Assembly (NCBI RefSeq): GCF_029945895.1
Contig: NZ_JAQSDL010000085.1
Location: 97,760-161,759, forward strand
Source of the DNA: Polaromonas sp.
Lineage (GTDB): Bacteria > Pseudomonadota > Gammaproteobacteria > Burkholderiales > Burkholderiaceae_C
Direction of reading: 5' to 3'
DNA length: 64,000 bases
The stretch's first letter is position 1. The number at the start of each line of letters is the position of its first letter. Both the position numbers and the translations under genes were made by a program. Below are positions 55,811-63,966 of this stretch, piece by piece. Below the pieces are notes generated by a model. The model made no database searches. It was not told where the DNA came from and saw nothing but the letters and a program-made list of their open reading frames with translations.

Positions 55811-56371
55811 CTATTGCAGGGTGATCTCGACCCGGCGCGCCTCTGCGTCGCTCCCGGTGCCAGGCACCTGCTCGGGTTTTTGCAGCGTGATCTGGCTGTC
55901 TGCCACACCTGCGGCCCTCAGCGAATCACGGACCGCCAGTGCGCGCTGGCGGGCCAGTTCTGCATTGGCTGCGGCATTGCCCTTCGGATCGTGAAAACCG
56001 GCAATGACCACCTTCTTGCCGGTTTTGGCAGCCCGGACCACATCGACCAGGGCCGCACCGGCGCCAGGCGCCAGGTCGGCCTTGCCGGACGCAAAATAGA
56101 ACTTCACCACACCGTATTCCACCGTGATGCTCGCGGCATCCGATACATCCCGAGCCGACAGCGCGGGTGCCGCCGGCGCCAGGGGCGCTGCCGCAGGGGC
56201 CACCGGCGCGGCCAACACCGGCAGCCCGGCAGCCCCTGCCGGGGCGGGCAAGGGCGGTGTGCCCCGGCGCTGCAGCGCGAGGCTCATCACGAGCGCGATC
56301 ACCAGGGCAACGATGGCAAAAACAAGGCCCAGCACCAGGCCCAGCTGTTCATCATCCGACGAGGAAGGCAT
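55811..56371 (-). CDS. OmpA-domain protein with N-terminal membrane anchor
   Basis: 186-aa protein: short acidic N-terminus, one TM helix (LGLVLGLVFAIVALVIALVMSLAL), Pro/Ala linker (residues about 38-75), and a C-terminal OmpA-like peptidoglycan-binding domain. The domain shows VKFYFASGKADLAPGAGAALVDVV, VVIAGFHDPKGNAAANAELARQRALAVRDSL and RRVEITL. It lacks a beta-barrel, so it is an inner-membrane-anchored wall-binding protein. ATG at 56371 with GGAG 8 nt upstream. Role unknown; related genes are scattered in Comamonadaceae. Confidence 0.82.
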   Translation of the reverse strand: MPSSSDDEQLGLVLGLVFAIVALVIALVMSLALQRRGTPPLPAPAGAAGLPVLAAPVAPAAAPLAPAAPALSARDVSDAASITVEYGVVKFYFASGKADLAPGAGAALVDVVRAAKTGKKVVIAGFHDPKGNAAANAELARQRALAVRDSLRAAGVADSQITLQKPEQVPGTGSDAEARRVEITLQ

Positions 56372-56473
56372 GGGTAAAACTCCGTGAAACGGCACTGGCG
56401 AAGCCGCCTGTGCCGGCTGCAAAAAATAACCGGCAGTGTCGCCGGTGAGAGCCGCTCATTGTAAAGTCTGGCT

Positions 56474-57100
56474 GTGGATACTCCCCCGCCTCCTGCCCTG
56501 CGCCACATGCGTGATCCGGCGCCCATGCTTGATCGTTTTCTGCACCAGTGGGGCGGCCGCGAGGACCTCTGGATATTCGGCTACGCCTCGCTGATCTGGC
56601 GTCCCGATTTCGACTTTGCCGAACTGCGGCGCGCGCGGGTGCACGGCTGGCACAGGGCACTGAAGATGTGGAGCCGCATCAACCGCGGCACGCCCGAGTG
56701 TCCGGGGCTGGTGTTTGCCCTGCTCTCGGGCGGCAGCTGCCACGGTGTGGTGTACCGCGTACCGAAGCACGAAGTCCCGGAGGTGGTCGCCAGGCTCTGG
56801 CTGCGCGAAATGGTCACTGCGGTGTATGACCCGCGCCTGCTGCGTTGCAACACCGACAAAGGATCGGTCCAGGCGCTGGCCTTCACCCTGTCACGGGGCA
56901 GCCCCAGTTTCACCGGCGAACTCAGCGAAACGCACTACCGGCAGATTTTCTCGAACGCCTGCGGCCGCTACGGCACCACGCACGACTATGCACGCCAGAC
57001 GCTCGAAAGCCTGCACAACCACGGCATTTCAGATGCCCGGCTGGCGCGCCTGCTCAAACTCTCGCAGGCAGGGATTGCCAGCGACGGGCCGCAGGCCTAA
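56474..57100 (+). CDS. chaC: Gamma-glutamylcyclotransferase (ChaC family)
   Basis: 208-aa ChaC-type enzyme cleaving glutathione to 5-oxoproline and Cys-Gly. IFGYASLIWRPDF is the substrate-loop motif (Ala replaces the Gly of the usual YGSLIW), LWLREMVTAVYDP carries the probable catalytic Glu, and HYRQIFSNACGRYGTTHDYARQT is the conserved C-terminal part. The start is uncertain: GTG at 56474 or ATG at 56507; neither has a good Shine-Dalgarno. Cytosolic. Confidence 0.88.
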   Translation: MDTPPPPALRHMRDPAPMLDRFLHQWGGREDLWIFGYASLIWRPDFDFAELRRARVHGWHRALKMWSRINRGTPECPGLVFALLSGGSCHGVVYRVPKHEVPEVVARLWLREMVTAVYDPRLLRCNTDKGSVQALAFTLSRGSPSFTGELSETHYRQIFSNACGRYGTTHDYARQTLESLHNHGISDARLARLLKLSQAGIASDGPQA

Positions 57101-57142
57101 AGTCAAACCATTTCTTCCGCAACGCCCCACTCTGGAGACCTC

Positions 57143-57652
57143 ATGAAAACAGCCCTTCTTCTCGTGGCGACCGCCGCCCTGCTGGTCGCCTGCGCCAGTA
57201 CCCCCAGCGGCCCGCGCGCCACCGCGCAGCTGCAGCCCACCATCGGCAATACCGCCAGCGGCAGCGTCAGTTTTGTCCAGTCGGGCAACAAAGTCCTGGT
57301 CAGCGGCGAAATCCGCGGCCTCAAGCCGAATGCCGAACACGGCTTTCATGTGCATGAAAAAGGCGACTGCTCCAGCGGCGACGGCATGAGTGCGGGCGGG
57401 CATTTCAACCCCACCGGCGCGCCGCACGGCAGCCACGGCATGGGCATGCACCACACCGGCGACCTGCCCAGCCTGAAAGCCGATGCCGGCGGCGTCGCGC
57501 GCTTCAACTTCGAATCAGGCTCCCTGGCTGTCGGCAGCGGCGTGACCAACATCGTCGGCCGCGGCCTGATTGTTCACCGTGACCCCGATGACTACAAAAC
57601 CCAGCCGACCGGCAACGCCGGACCGCGACTCGCCTGTGCGGTGATCAGCTAG
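57143..57652 (+). CDS. sodC: Cu,Zn superoxide dismutase, lipoprotein
   Basis: 169-aa periplasmic Cu,Zn-SOD with a lipobox LVAC (Cys17). Copper/zinc ligands: HVH (HGFHVHEKGDC), HFNP, and further His in PHGSH and GMHHTGDLP, with the later ligand in LIVHRDPDD. The disulfide pair is the Cys of KGDC and of RLACAVIS. Detoxifies superoxide in the periplasm. ATG at 57143. A GC-rich repeat follows the stop by 1-2 bp. Confidence 0.93.
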   Translation: MKTALLLVATAALLVACASTPSGPRATAQLQPTIGNTASGSVSFVQSGNKVLVSGEIRGLKPNAEHGFHVHEKGDCSSGDGMSAGGHFNPTGAPHGSHGMGMHHTGDLPSLKADAGGVARFNFESGSLAVGSGVTNIVGRGLIVHRDPDDYKTQPTGNAGPRLACAVIS

Positions 57653-57653
57653 C

Positions 57654-57750
57654 ACCCCCACGGTGGCGCACTTCGTGTCGCGCCCTGCCCTACCCAGGGG
57701 GCCGCTGCGCATGCGGCCCTGCAAAGCCGGTTCCGCGGCCCCGGCTTGAG
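57654..57750 (+). repeat. GC-rich REP-like repeat, copy C
   Basis: CACCCCCACGGTGGCGCACTT...CGTGTCGCGCCCTGCCC, ACCCAGGGGGCCGC, CATGCGGCCCTGCAAAGCCGG, TTCCGCGGCCCCGGCTTG. Same block order as copy B. Starts directly after the sodC stop codon. Confidence 0.7.
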
Positions 57751-57759
57751 TGGAACCAG

Positions 57760-58344
57760 TCAGCGCGCCGCCAGTAACTTTTCGGCGCGTGCCAGATCGT
57801 CCAGCGTGTCGATATCGGTCACCACACCCACATCGTCCAGCTCAAGAACCGCTACTGAATTCATAGCTGCTTGCGCACGAACGACGGGGGCTGCACCCTG
57901 ATTTCCCTTCAAAGCCAGCAGCTGGTCGCGGCACACCGGCGAAAACCCGACCGGGTGACCGCGAATGCCCTGGTACGAGGCCATCACCACCGCGTGCCGC
58001 TTCAGGGCCTCGGCCACCGCCAGCAGTGAATCACCCCGCACCAAGGGCAGATCGGCCGGCAGGATCAACCAGCCGGCCGCATCGGGCGTGGAACGCACCC
58101 CCTCGGCAATGGAGTCACCCATGCCGGGACGCGAAACATCGGCCTGCACCACATGGTGTGGCAAGCCACTGGCGTGAACTGCGTCAAGCACATGCTGCAG
58201 CACCGGCTTGCCCGCCAGCAGTGCTGCCAGCTTGTGCGTGCGGCCTCCACTGGCGATAAAACGTTCACCGCGACCGGCTGCCAGCACGAGGACAGTGGGC
58301 AGTGCAGAGGGCGGGGGGGATACGGGCGATGGAAACAGGGGCAT
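57760..58344 (-). CDS. MobA-like nucleotidyltransferase (MocA/molybdenum cofactor type)
   Basis: 194-aa NTP transferase. N-terminal [12 protein letters not shown] with the downstream [20 protein letters not shown] (nucleotide-binding), [15 protein letters not shown], and [10 protein letters not shown] are diagnostic of the MobA/MocA group. It is closer to the molybdopterin cytidylyltransferase branch than to MobA. Residues about 154-170 ([15 protein letters not shown]) are encoded by the dispersed repeat read antisense. No molybdoenzyme is nearby. Confidence 0.82.
   Translation of the reverse strand: MPLFPSPVSPPPSALPTVLVLAAGRGERFIASGGRTHKLAALLAGKPVLQHVLDAVHASGLPHHVVQADVSRPGMGDSIAEGVRSTPDAAGWLILPADLPLVRGDSLLAVAEALKRHAVVMASYQGIRGHPVGFSPVCRDQLLALKGNQGAAPVVRAQAAMNSVAVLELDDVGVVTDIDTLDDLARAEKLLAAR
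57851..57899 (+). repeat. Dispersed 49-nt repeat, copy 9 (antisense in mobA-like CDS)
   Basis: GCTACTGAATTCATAGCTGC, then TTGCGCACGAACG and GGGGGCTGCACCC. Full-length and well conserved, but opposite to the gene; still free of stops in the frame used. Confidence 0.7.
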
Positions 58345-58367
58345 GGGGGACTACCTATACTTCCAGT

Positions 58368-59015
58368 ATGTCAGAGCCCAACCAAAACATCGCCGACCTG
58401 CGCAAAAGCTACGAACGCGCCGAACTCAACGAAGACGCCTCACATGCCGATCCGATGCAGCAATTTGACCAGTGGCTCAAGGAAGCCATCGCTGCCAAGG
58501 TGCCTGAGCCGAATGCGATGACCCTGGCCACGGTGGCCGGCAATGGACGCCCCTCCACCCGGGTGGTGCTGATCAAAGGCTATGACGAGCGCGGCATGGT
58601 CTGGTACACCAATTACGACAGCCGCAAGGGCCAGGAACTGGCCACCAACCCCTTCGCCGCGCTGCAGTTTCACTGGGTCGAGCTCGAGCGTGTGGTGCGC
58701 ATTGAAGGTCAGGTCGAAAAAGTGTCTGCCGAGGAAAGCGACGAGTATTTCCACAGCCGGCCGCTGGATTCGCGCATTGGCGCCTGGGCCAGCCCGCAGA
58801 GCGAAGTGATTTCTGGCCGCAGCGTGCTGGTGGCCAATGCGGCCAAATATGGCGCCAAATTTTTGCTGCAGCCGCCGCGTCCGCCGCACTGGGGCGGCTA
58901 CCGGCTCAAACCCGACAACTGGCAGTTCTGGCAAGGCCGCAAGAGCCGGCTGCATGACCGCCTGCGCTACACCCAGGACGGGGCGGGCTGGCTGCGCGAG
59001 CGCCTGGCGCCCTGA
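58368..59015 (+). CDS. pdxH: Pyridoxamine 5'-phosphate oxidase
   Basis: 215-aa FMN enzyme oxidising PNP/PMP to pyridoxal phosphate. Signature segments: [103 protein letters not shown] (FMN and PLP contacts). ATG at 58368 gives the normal length; a longer in-frame ORF starts in the mobA-like region. Cytosolic. Confidence 0.95.
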   Translation: MSEPNQNIADLRKSYERAELNEDASHADPMQQFDQWLKEAIAAKVPEPNAMTLATVAGNGRPSTRVVLIKGYDERGMVWYTNYDSRKGQELATNPFAALQFHWVELERVVRIEGQVEKVSAEESDEYFHSRPLDSRIGAWASPQSEVISGRSVLVANAAKYGAKFLLQPPRPPHWGGYRLKPDNWQFWQGRKSRLHDRLRYTQDGAGWLRERLAP

Positions 59016-59027
59016 ATCCGGCGACCG

Positions 59028-59561
59028 TCAGGGATCCAGACGCTGGATTGACTGATTCGCCACCGCATCAAGCAACGCCTGCGGCACCAGCGCCGGCGCG
59101 AGTTGCGCCAGCGGCACCAGCACAAAAGCGCGCTGATTCATGCGCGGATGCGGCAGCACCAGCTGCGCCGAGTCGATGCGCCCGCTGCCATACAAAAGAA
59201 GATCAAGGTCCAGCGTGCGCGGCGCGTTGCGGTAGGGCCGCTCGCGGCCGGCGGCCTGCTCCAGGGCCTGCAACTGCGCCAGCAGTTCGGGTGCACTCAG
59301 GGCCGTCTGTACTTCCGCCACCGCATTGATGTAGTCACCGCCCGCAGCCGGGCCGGGCGGGTCGCCCGCGTCGGCCAGCGGCGCGGTCCGGTACAGGCTG
59401 GAGCGGCCGGTGACCTCGGTCAGCGGCAGGTGTGCCAGGGCCTCCATGGCCGTCCGCACTGCCGCGCCGGCATCACCGAGGTTGGCCCCCAGCGCCACGT
59501 AAGCCGTGACAGGACGGGGCGAATCAGCGTGCAGGGCCGTCGCCATGGCCGCCTCGCTCAA
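59028..59561 (-). CDS. folK: 2-amino-4-hydroxy-6-hydroxymethyldihydropteridine pyrophosphokinase
   Basis: 177-aa HPPK of folate synthesis, pyrophosphorylating the pterin. YVALGANLGD at the N-terminus, SSLYRTAPL, GGDYINAVAEV, and RPYRNAPRTLDLDLLLYG with the metal-binding DLD, then LPHPRMNQRAFVLVPL. The ATG overlaps the pcnB stop by 4 bp, an arrangement common in Burkholderiales. Last gene of the minus-strand housekeeping string. Confidence 0.95.
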   Translation of the reverse strand: MSEAAMATALHADSPRPVTAYVALGANLGDAGAAVRTAMEALAHLPLTEVTGRSSLYRTAPLADAGDPPGPAAGGDYINAVAEVQTALSAPELLAQLQALEQAAGRERPYRNAPRTLDLDLLLYGSGRIDSAQLVLPHPRMNQRAFVLVPLAQLAPALVPQALLDAVANQSIQRLDP

Positions 59562-61156
59562 TAGTCGGTCGGGGCGTCGGAGGGCGGGCCGGCCACCGCT
59601 CCGCCTTCGCGGTTGGCCGGCTTGCGGCGGCGCCTGCGTTTTTTGGCGGGCGCTGCTTCACCAGACTCCGTGGATGGGTGGGACGGCGCCGTTGCCTCTG
59701 CCGCTTCCAGGTTGCGCGGATCGTCCGGCTCTGCCCGCTTGACGCGGCTGCGTGACTGCTGCGGCTTTTGTGATTGCGCCAGCCGCATCTGCTCGATCAT
59801 TTCATGACGCTCGTCGTCGTAAGCGGTGCTGAATTTTTCCCACCACTCGGACAGCTCCAGATCAATTTCGCCGGTCTGCGCGCGCAGGCGCAGGAAGTCA
59901 AAGCCCGCCCGAAAACGCGGCTGCTCCAGCAACGAATAAGGCGAGCTGCCGGTGCGTTTTTCAAAACGTGGCTGCATGGTCCAGATCTCGCGCATGTCGG
60001 TGCCCAGCTTGCCTCGGCCCGAGACGTCGCCGATCTTGGCGTTGAAGGCATCGTCGATCGCGTCCTGCAGCGCGGGCATGGTGTGCTCGCCGCGTTTGAG
60101 GCGCCGGGCCCAGCCTTCGCGCACATCGGCCCAGAGCACGCAGGACAGCAGAAAGCTGGGCGCGACCGGCTTGCCTTCACCGACACGGCGGTCGGTGTCG
60201 AGCAGGGCCAGCTGCAGGAAGGGCTCTTCCGACGTATCCACCACCACATCCAGCAGGGGGTAGATGCCGGTGTTCAGGCCCAGGAACTTGAGTTGCTCGA
60301 TGCTGGCCAGCGAGTGGCCGGTTTGCAGCAGCTTGAGCATTTCGTCAAACAGGCGCGACTGCGGCACATCGGCCAGCAGGCCTTTCATGGTCTTGAGCGG
60401 TGCCACGGTCTTGTCTTCAAACTTGAAGCCCAGGTCGCTGAGCTTGGCGGCAAAACGCACGGCGCGGATGATGCGCACGGGGTCTTCGCGGTAACGCGTG
60501 GCCGGATCGCCGATCATGCGGATGATTTTTTTCTTCGCGTCCCGAATGCCGTGGTGGTAGTCAACCACGATCTGCGTCTCCGGGTCGTAATACATGGCGT
60601 TGATGGTGAAGTCGCGCCGCGCGGCATCTTCCTCCATCGGGCCCCAGACGTTGTCGCGCAGCACGCGGCCGGAGGCGTCCACCGCGTGTTTCATGCCGGC
60701 GAGTTCGCTTTTGCTGGTGCGCTCGTTGCCGCCGACCTGCTCGGCCAGGCTGCTGTCCAGATGGGCGCGGAAGGTCGAGACCTCGATCACCTCGTGCTCG
60801 CGGCCGCGGCCGTAGATCACGTGCACGATGCGAAAGCGCCGGCCGATGATGAAGGCGCGGCGGAACAGCGATTTGACCTGCTCGGGCGTGGCGTCGGTGG
60901 CCACATCGAAGTCCTTGGGGCGCAGGCCGACCAGCAGGTCGCGCACCGCACCGCCCACGATGAAGGCCTCGTAGCCGGCCCGCTTGAGGGTGTGCACCAC
61001 GTCCATCGCGCGTTCATCGACCAGTTTGGGGTTGATCGCATGGTCCTGCGGGCCGACTTCGCGGCGCTCCCCGAAAACTGATTTTTTGGACCGGGTGGCA
61101 CCGCTGGCGGGACTGGCAGACTTGCCAAACAGCTTGTCGATAAATTTTTTGATCAT
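59558..61156 (-). CDS. pcnB: Poly(A) polymerase I (polynucleotide adenylyltransferase)
   Basis: 532-aa enzyme adding poly(A) tails that mark RNA for decay. Nucleotidyltransferase head: GGAVRDLLVGLRPKDFDVATDATPEQVKSLF (GG and D-x-D), RRRDFTINAMYYDPETQ-like RRDFTINA, RAVRFAAKLSDLGF. The C-terminal tail (about 470-525) is basic and low complexity with KKRRRRRKP, as usual for PcnB. The start ATG is at 61156; HAD hydrolase lies 62 bp upstream. Confidence 0.95.
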   Translation of the reverse strand: MIKKFIDKLFGKSASPASGATRSKKSVFGERREVGPQDHAINPKLVDERAMDVVHTLKRAGYEAFIVGGAVRDLLVGLRPKDFDVATDATPEQVKSLFRRAFIIGRRFRIVHVIYGRGREHEVIEVSTFRAHLDSSLAEQVGGNERTSKSELAGMKHAVDASGRVLRDNVWGPMEEDAARRDFTINAMYYDPETQIVVDYHHGIRDAKKKIIRMIGDPATRYREDPVRIIRAVRFAAKLSDLGFKFEDKTVAPLKTMKGLLADVPQSRLFDEMLKLLQTGHSLASIEQLKFLGLNTGIYPLLDVVVDTSEEPFLQLALLDTDRRVGEGKPVAPSFLLSCVLWADVREGWARRLKRGEHTMPALQDAIDDAFNAKIGDVSGRGKLGTDMREIWTMQPRFEKRTGSSPYSLLEQPRFRAGFDFLRLRAQTGEIDLELSEWWEKFSTAYDDERHEMIEQMRLAQSQKPQQSRSRVKRAEPDDPRNLEAAEATAPSHPSTESGEAAPAKKRRRRRKPANREGGAVAGPPSDAPTDY

Positions 61157-61218
61157 GGAATCAGGAGATTTTGCCGGGCTGGCCGCGCTTGCAGGGCAAG
61201 GGGCACGGTCTCCGGCAG

Positions 61219-61989
61219 TTAGAACAGCTCAAGTATGCGCCATCCGCGCTCGGTGGCGAGCGCGCGCAGGCGCTCGTCGGGGTTGGTGGCGACAGGGTGG
61301 GTGACTTTTTCCAGCAAAGGCAGATCGTTCATGGAATCGCTGTAAAAAGTGCTTTCCACCGCGGTCCAGTGCAGCCCGCGGTCAGCCAGCCACTGCTCGA
61401 CCCGGGCCACCTTGCCTTCGCGAAAAGACGGGGTGCCACGGATTTCGCCGGTCAGCAGGCCGGCGGCGTCACGATCGAGTTCCACCGCAATCAACTCGGC
61501 CACCCCGAAGGCCTTGGCGATCGGCCGGGTCACAAATTCATTGGTGGCGGTGACGATGACGGTGTCGTCCCCCGCTGCCTGGTGGCTGCGGACCAGCTCC
61601 AGCGCCGCGGTTTGTATGCCTTTTTGCACGATTTCGCTCATGAACCGGGCGTGAGCAGCTATTGATTTTGTAGCGCCCTGCTCCCGGATGGCCTGCGTGG
61701 CAAACCGCACATAGTCATGGATGTCGAGCGTACCCGCCTGGTAGTGGGCAAAAAACTCGGCGTTGCGGCGCTTGAATTCGTGGCCATCACACCAGCCCAG
61801 CGCAATCGTGAACTCGCCCCATTCATAGTCGGAATCGATGGGAATCAGGGTGTGGTCGAGGTCGAACAGGGCGATACGACGTGCCCCCACGCTTTTCACT
61901 TCGTGTAATACGCTGCCCCCCAAGGGGGCTGTTTTTCCTTGGGGCGGCCCGGCGGAAAAACGCTCGTCCGCGGCTGGGACAGAAGTCAT
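61219..61989 (-). CDS. HAD-IB family phosphatase (SerB-like)
   Basis: 256-aa HAD hydrolase: motif I IALFDLDHTLIPIDSD, motif II VTATN, motif III Lys around REGKVARVEQWL, motif IV FYSDSMNDLPLLE. Resembles HAD-IB phosphatases such as those acting on phosphoserine or phosphocholine-like substrates; exact one unknown. The ATG at 61989 overlaps the hda stop (ATGA). The first about 36 residues (S-A-G-P-P-Q-G-K-T-A-P-L-G-G region) are encoded by GC-rich repeat copy D, and residues A-T-K-S-I-A-A-H-A by the 49-nt repeat. A GTG at the repeat edge (V-G-A-R-R-I-A) is an alternative start. Confidence 0.88.
   Translation of the reverse strand: MTSVPAADERFSAGPPQGKTAPLGGSVLHEVKSVGARRIALFDLDHTLIPIDSDYEWGEFTIALGWCDGHEFKRRNAEFFAHYQAGTLDIHDYVRFATQAIREQGATKSIAAHARFMSEIVQKGIQTAALELVRSHQAAGDDTVIVTATNEFVTRPIAKAFGVAELIAVELDRDAAGLLTGEIRGTPSFREGKVARVEQWLADRGLHWTAVESTFYSDSMNDLPLLEKVTHPVATNPDERLRALATERGWRILELF
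61658..61674 (-). repeat. Dispersed 49-nt repeat, copy 10 (head, in HAD CDS)
   Basis: Minus strand GCTACAAAATCAATAGC followed by TGCTCACGCCCGG; the tail is not recognisable. In frame with the gene it encodes A-T-K-S-I-A-A-H-A-R. Confidence 0.6.
61883..61965 (+). repeat. GC-rich REP-like repeat, copy D (in HAD CDS)
   Basis: GCCCCCACGCTTTTCACTTCGTGTAATACGCTGCCCCCCAAGGGGGC then TTCCTTGGGGCGGCCCGGCGG, given here as block order only. It encodes, on the minus strand, the N-terminal extension of the HAD protein. Confidence 0.75.
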
Positions 61990-62672
61990 GAATTCTCCAG
62001 CATGGATTTGATCAGCGGAATCGTGATCGCGCGCTGGGTCTGCAGCGCGTAGGCGTCAAGCTGGTCCAGCAGCTGCATCAGGTTGCCGAGGTCGCGCGAG
62101 AAGCGGCTCAGGATGAAATCCATGGCCTCGTCGCTGAGGAACACGCCACGCGCGTCGGCCTCCTGGCGCAGCACCGCACGGCGCTCGGTCTCGGTCAGGG
62201 CCTGCAACGCAAACACATGGCCCCAGCCCAGACGCGTGCGCAGATCCTCGCGCAGGGCCAGGTCGGCCGGTGGCGCGTTGCCGGCTGCCAGCACCCAGCG
62301 CGGGTGACCGTCGGCGGCATTGAGCGCATTGACGAACCAGTTGAAGGCCGCCTGCTGCTGCACCGCGGTGTACAGGTGGCAGTCGTCCATGATCACCGCC
62401 GCCCATTTTTCATTGAACTCGGGCGGCTCCAGCATGGAGGCATCCAGCCAGCCCACCGCCGCACCCTGTTCGCGCAGCGCCTCGCTGACCGCCTTCAGCA
62501 GATGGGTCTTGCCGCTGCCGGGTTCCCCCCACAGATACGTCGGCACCGGGGAGCGCAGGCTGTTGCCAGCCCATAGTTCAAGATGCCTGAGCGCCGCCTC
62601 ATTGGGGCCGGCAAAAAAATTGGCGAACGACGGCGGCGATGCGAGCCCGATGTCCAGGGCAATCTGCTTCAT
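61986..62672 (-). CDS. hda: DnaA regulatory inactivator Hda
   Basis: 228-aa AAA+ protein that with the beta clamp stimulates ATP hydrolysis by DnaA. N-terminal clamp-binding motif QIALDIGL, DnaA-like domain with FANFFAGPNEAAL, Walker A LWGEPGSGKTHLL, Walker B AAVIMDDCHLY, sensor 1/Arg-finger region LREDLRTRLGWGHVF. The C-terminus lacks the DnaA DNA-binding domain. The downstream HAD gene overlaps by 4 bp; perM lies upstream with a repeat between them. Confidence 0.94.
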   Translation of the reverse strand: MKQIALDIGLASPPSFANFFAGPNEAALRHLELWAGNSLRSPVPTYLWGEPGSGKTHLLKAVSEALREQGAAVGWLDASMLEPPEFNEKWAAVIMDDCHLYTAVQQQAAFNWFVNALNAADGHPRWVLAAGNAPPADLALREDLRTRLGWGHVFALQALTETERRAVLRQEADARGVFLSDEAMDFILSRFSRDLGNLMQLLDQLDAYALQTQRAITIPLIKSMLENS

Positions 62673-62751
62673 CTTTGACCCCCTTTGGCGCGGTTCATGG
62701 CACGAGGCAGAAACGCAGTAGAGAGCATAGGAATTCCCTCTTCACCAGCAC

Positions 62752-62836
62752 GGGCCGCGGAACCGGCTTTGCCGGGCCGCAGGCGCAGCGCCCCCCCGGG
62801 GGGCAGCGCAGTACACGAAGTGACAAGCGTGGGGGC
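62752..62836 (-). repeat. GC-rich REP-like repeat, copy E
   Basis: Plus strand runs GGGCCGCGGAACCGGC through CCCCCCCGGGGGG to ACGAAGTGACAAGCGTGGGGG. It is nearly identical to copy A and placed the same way, abutting the 3' end of the gene to its right (perM). Confidence 0.75.
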
Positions 62837-62840
62837 CATA

Positions 62841-63911
62841 TCAATTCTGGTACAGCTTGCTGAGCATGTAGCTGGCCCGCAGGCGGCGAATCGCCACCAA
62901 CAGCACGGCGCTGGCCGGCAGGGCAATCAGCACGCCGAGAAAGCCGAACAGCTGCCCGAAAGCCAGCAGGGCAAAAATGACGGCCAGCGGGTGCAGGCCG
63001 ATACGCTCACCGACCAGCCGCGGGGTCAGGTAAAAACTCTCGACCAGTTGCCCCGCACCGTACACGCCGGCGACCACCAGCACGCCATACAGGCCGCCAA
63101 ACTGGAGAACGCCGGCCAGCAGCGCCAGCACCAGCCCCAGCCCGAAGCCCAGGTAAGGGATGAAAAACGCCAGGCCGGTGAAAACACCCACCGGCACGGC
63201 CAGATCGAACCCGAACAGCGTCAGGGCCACGCTGAAATAAATCGCCAGCACCCCCATCACGAGCAGTTGGCCACGCAGGTACTGGCCCAGCACCGTATCC
63301 GCCTCGTCCATGAAACTGTCAAACGAAACACGCAGCTTGGGCGGCACCAGTTCCATCAGCAGAGCCACAAAGCGGTCCCAGTCCTTGAGCAGAAAGAACA
63401 GGGCCACCGGAATCAGCACCGCATTGCCCACGATGGCCAGCGCCACGCTGCCCCCGAGCTTGAGCGAGGACAGGACCGAGCCAAAGGCGTCCTCAAAGTT
63501 GGCACTGAGGTACTTGACGACAAAGGCCTTGATGCTGCCCACATCCAGCGACACCGTGATGCCGAACTGCGCCAGCCACGGCCCCAGCGACGTGTTGACG
63601 CGATCGGCCAGCAGCGGCAACTGTTCGCGCAGCAGCGGCAGTTCCTTGGCAAAAATCGGCACCACCAGCAGCAGGATGGACAGGAGGATCAGCAGGAACA
63701 GGGTCTCCACGATCAGGACGGCCAGCACGCGCGGCATCCGTCCGCGGCCCAGGGCATCAAGCCGGTTGACCACCGGATTGAGCACGTAAGCAAGCACCGA
63801 CGCCACTACAAACGGCGTCAGTACCGGTCCCAGCAGCCACAACGCCAGCATCACCAGGGCAGCGATCAGGCACCAGGCGGCTGTACGTTTTTGGGTCGAA
63901 GTAAATTGCAT
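62841..63911 (-). CDS. AI-2E family (PerM-like) transporter
   Basis: 356-aa membrane protein of the AI-2E/PerM family, with eight predicted TM helices and the conserved central periplasmic loop. LLGPVLTPFVVASVLAYVLNPVV near the N-terminus and TGLAFFIPYLGFGLGLVLALLAGVLQFG in the second half are the family motifs. Substrate uncertain (some homologues are Na+/H+ antiporters). ATG at 63911. First gene of the minus-strand string with hda. Confidence 0.9.
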   Translation of the reverse strand: MQFTSTQKRTAAWCLIAALVMLALWLLGPVLTPFVVASVLAYVLNPVVNRLDALGRGRMPRVLAVLIVETLFLLILLSILLLVVPIFAKELPLLREQLPLLADRVNTSLGPWLAQFGITVSLDVGSIKAFVVKYLSANFEDAFGSVLSSLKLGGSVALAIVGNAVLIPVALFFLLKDWDRFVALLMELVPPKLRVSFDSFMDEADTVLGQYLRGQLLVMGVLAIYFSVALTLFGFDLAVPVGVFTGLAFFIPYLGFGLGLVLALLAGVLQFGGLYGVLVVAGVYGAGQLVESFYLTPRLVGERIGLHPLAVIFALLAFGQLFGFLGVLIALPASAVLLVAIRRLRASYMLSKLYQN

Positions 63912-63934
63912 GCAGGCGGACAGGGGTGAACCCT

Positions 63935-63956
63935 TAGAATCTTGACTTGGATTCTA
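63935..63956. promoter_or_regulatory. Perfect 7-bp inverted repeat in divergent gap
   Basis: TAGAATC (63935-63941) and GATTCTA (63950-63956) flank TTGACTTG, which could be a -35 element. It lies between perM and a possible plus-strand gene at 63967. Confidence 0.35.
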
Positions 63957-63966
63957 TCGGGCTTGC

